This document shows positions 14,811-14,842 of a stretch of 14,842 nucleotides of DNA, one piece after another. Every line of letters starts with the position of its first letter. The stretch's first letter is position 1. The stretch spans positions 1 through 14,842 of the forward strand of contig CAZSGH010000058.1 of the NCBI GenBank assembly GCA_964606405.1, in the 5' to 3' direction. The notes under the pieces were generated by a model. It was not told the DNA's origin. It did no database searches and worked only from the letters and a program-made list of their open reading frames with translations. This DNA is from GCA-002282575 sp964606405. Its GTDB lineage: Bacteria > Pseudomonadota > Gammaproteobacteria > Thiomicrospirales > Thiomicrospiraceae. A program made the position numbers and the translations under genes.

Positions 14811-14842
14811 AAAAAGCCCCAATGATTAATTGGGGCTTTTTT
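14811..14842 (+). terminator. Intrinsic terminator after argF
   Basis: GCCCCAAT (14816-14823), loop GATTA, then ATTGGGGC (14829-14836): a perfect 8-bp stem followed by TTTTTT. AAAAA precedes the stem, so it could also terminate transcription arriving from the right on the other strand. It lies 24 bp past the argF stop and ends the argD-argF unit. Confidence 0.93.

Overview
The window looks like chromosomal DNA from a gammaproteobacterium, most plausibly Pseudomonadales and perhaps Moraxellaceae-like. The reasons are the sugar-nucleotide set galE, galU, pgi and a ugd-like gene lying together (as at Acinetobacter capsule loci), a Grx4-type monothiol glutaredoxin, a Pseudomonas-type N-acetylglutaminylglutamine amidotransferase, and an argD-argF pair with anabolic-type enzymes. 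This placement is inference from gene content and protein resemblance only. Four runs of exactly 100 N (2190-2289, 5878-5977, 7251-7350, 9024-9123) are scaffold gaps. In galU and the amidotransferase the family lengths need much more than 33 residues across the gap, so the N length is a placeholder.

Region 1 (1-7226, all minus strand; transcription runs from high to low coordinates): galE, galU, pgi, a divergent ugd homologue, rmlB, rmlA and the 5' part of rmlC. This is a precursor factory for surface polysaccharide. Pgi links fructose-6-P and glucose-6-P, GalU makes UDP-glucose, GalE makes UDP-galactose, the Ugd homologue would make UDP-glucuronate if active, and RmlA, B and C lead glucose-1-P toward dTDP-L-rhamnose. 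Genes overlap by 4 bp (pgi/ugd, rmlB/rmlA) or sit 1 bp apart (rmlA/rmlC). The exceptions are the junctions on either side of galU, where two inverted copies of a ~150-bp MITE-like repeat fill the intergenic space. The copy between galE and galU has identical 8-bp flanking direct repeats, and removing it restores a tight galE-galU junction. The Ugd homologue lacks the catalytic cysteine and most of the glycine-rich NAD motif.

Region 2 (7351-11703, minus strand): a UvrD/Rep-family helicase, a second palindromic repeat, a NAGGN-type glutamine amidotransferase (osmoprotectant dipeptide synthesis), and a monothiol glutaredoxin whose 3' end is lost in a gap.

Region 3 (11737-14842, plus strand): a GTG-started, signal-peptide-bearing alpha/beta hydrolase diverging from the helicase, then argD and argF (arginine biosynthesis), closed by a strong intrinsic terminator. 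argD has a good sigma70 promoter with an extended -10. The predicted transcript starts directly on a stem-loop followed by a U-run, and 13 consecutive bases there equal a universally conserved segment near the 3' end of 16S rRNA.

No tRNA, rRNA gene, CRISPR array, transposase gene or phage gene was seen. Outside the N runs there is no gene-free stretch longer than about 170 bases. The most notable points are the repeat pair around galU, the degenerate Ugd homologue and the argD leader.
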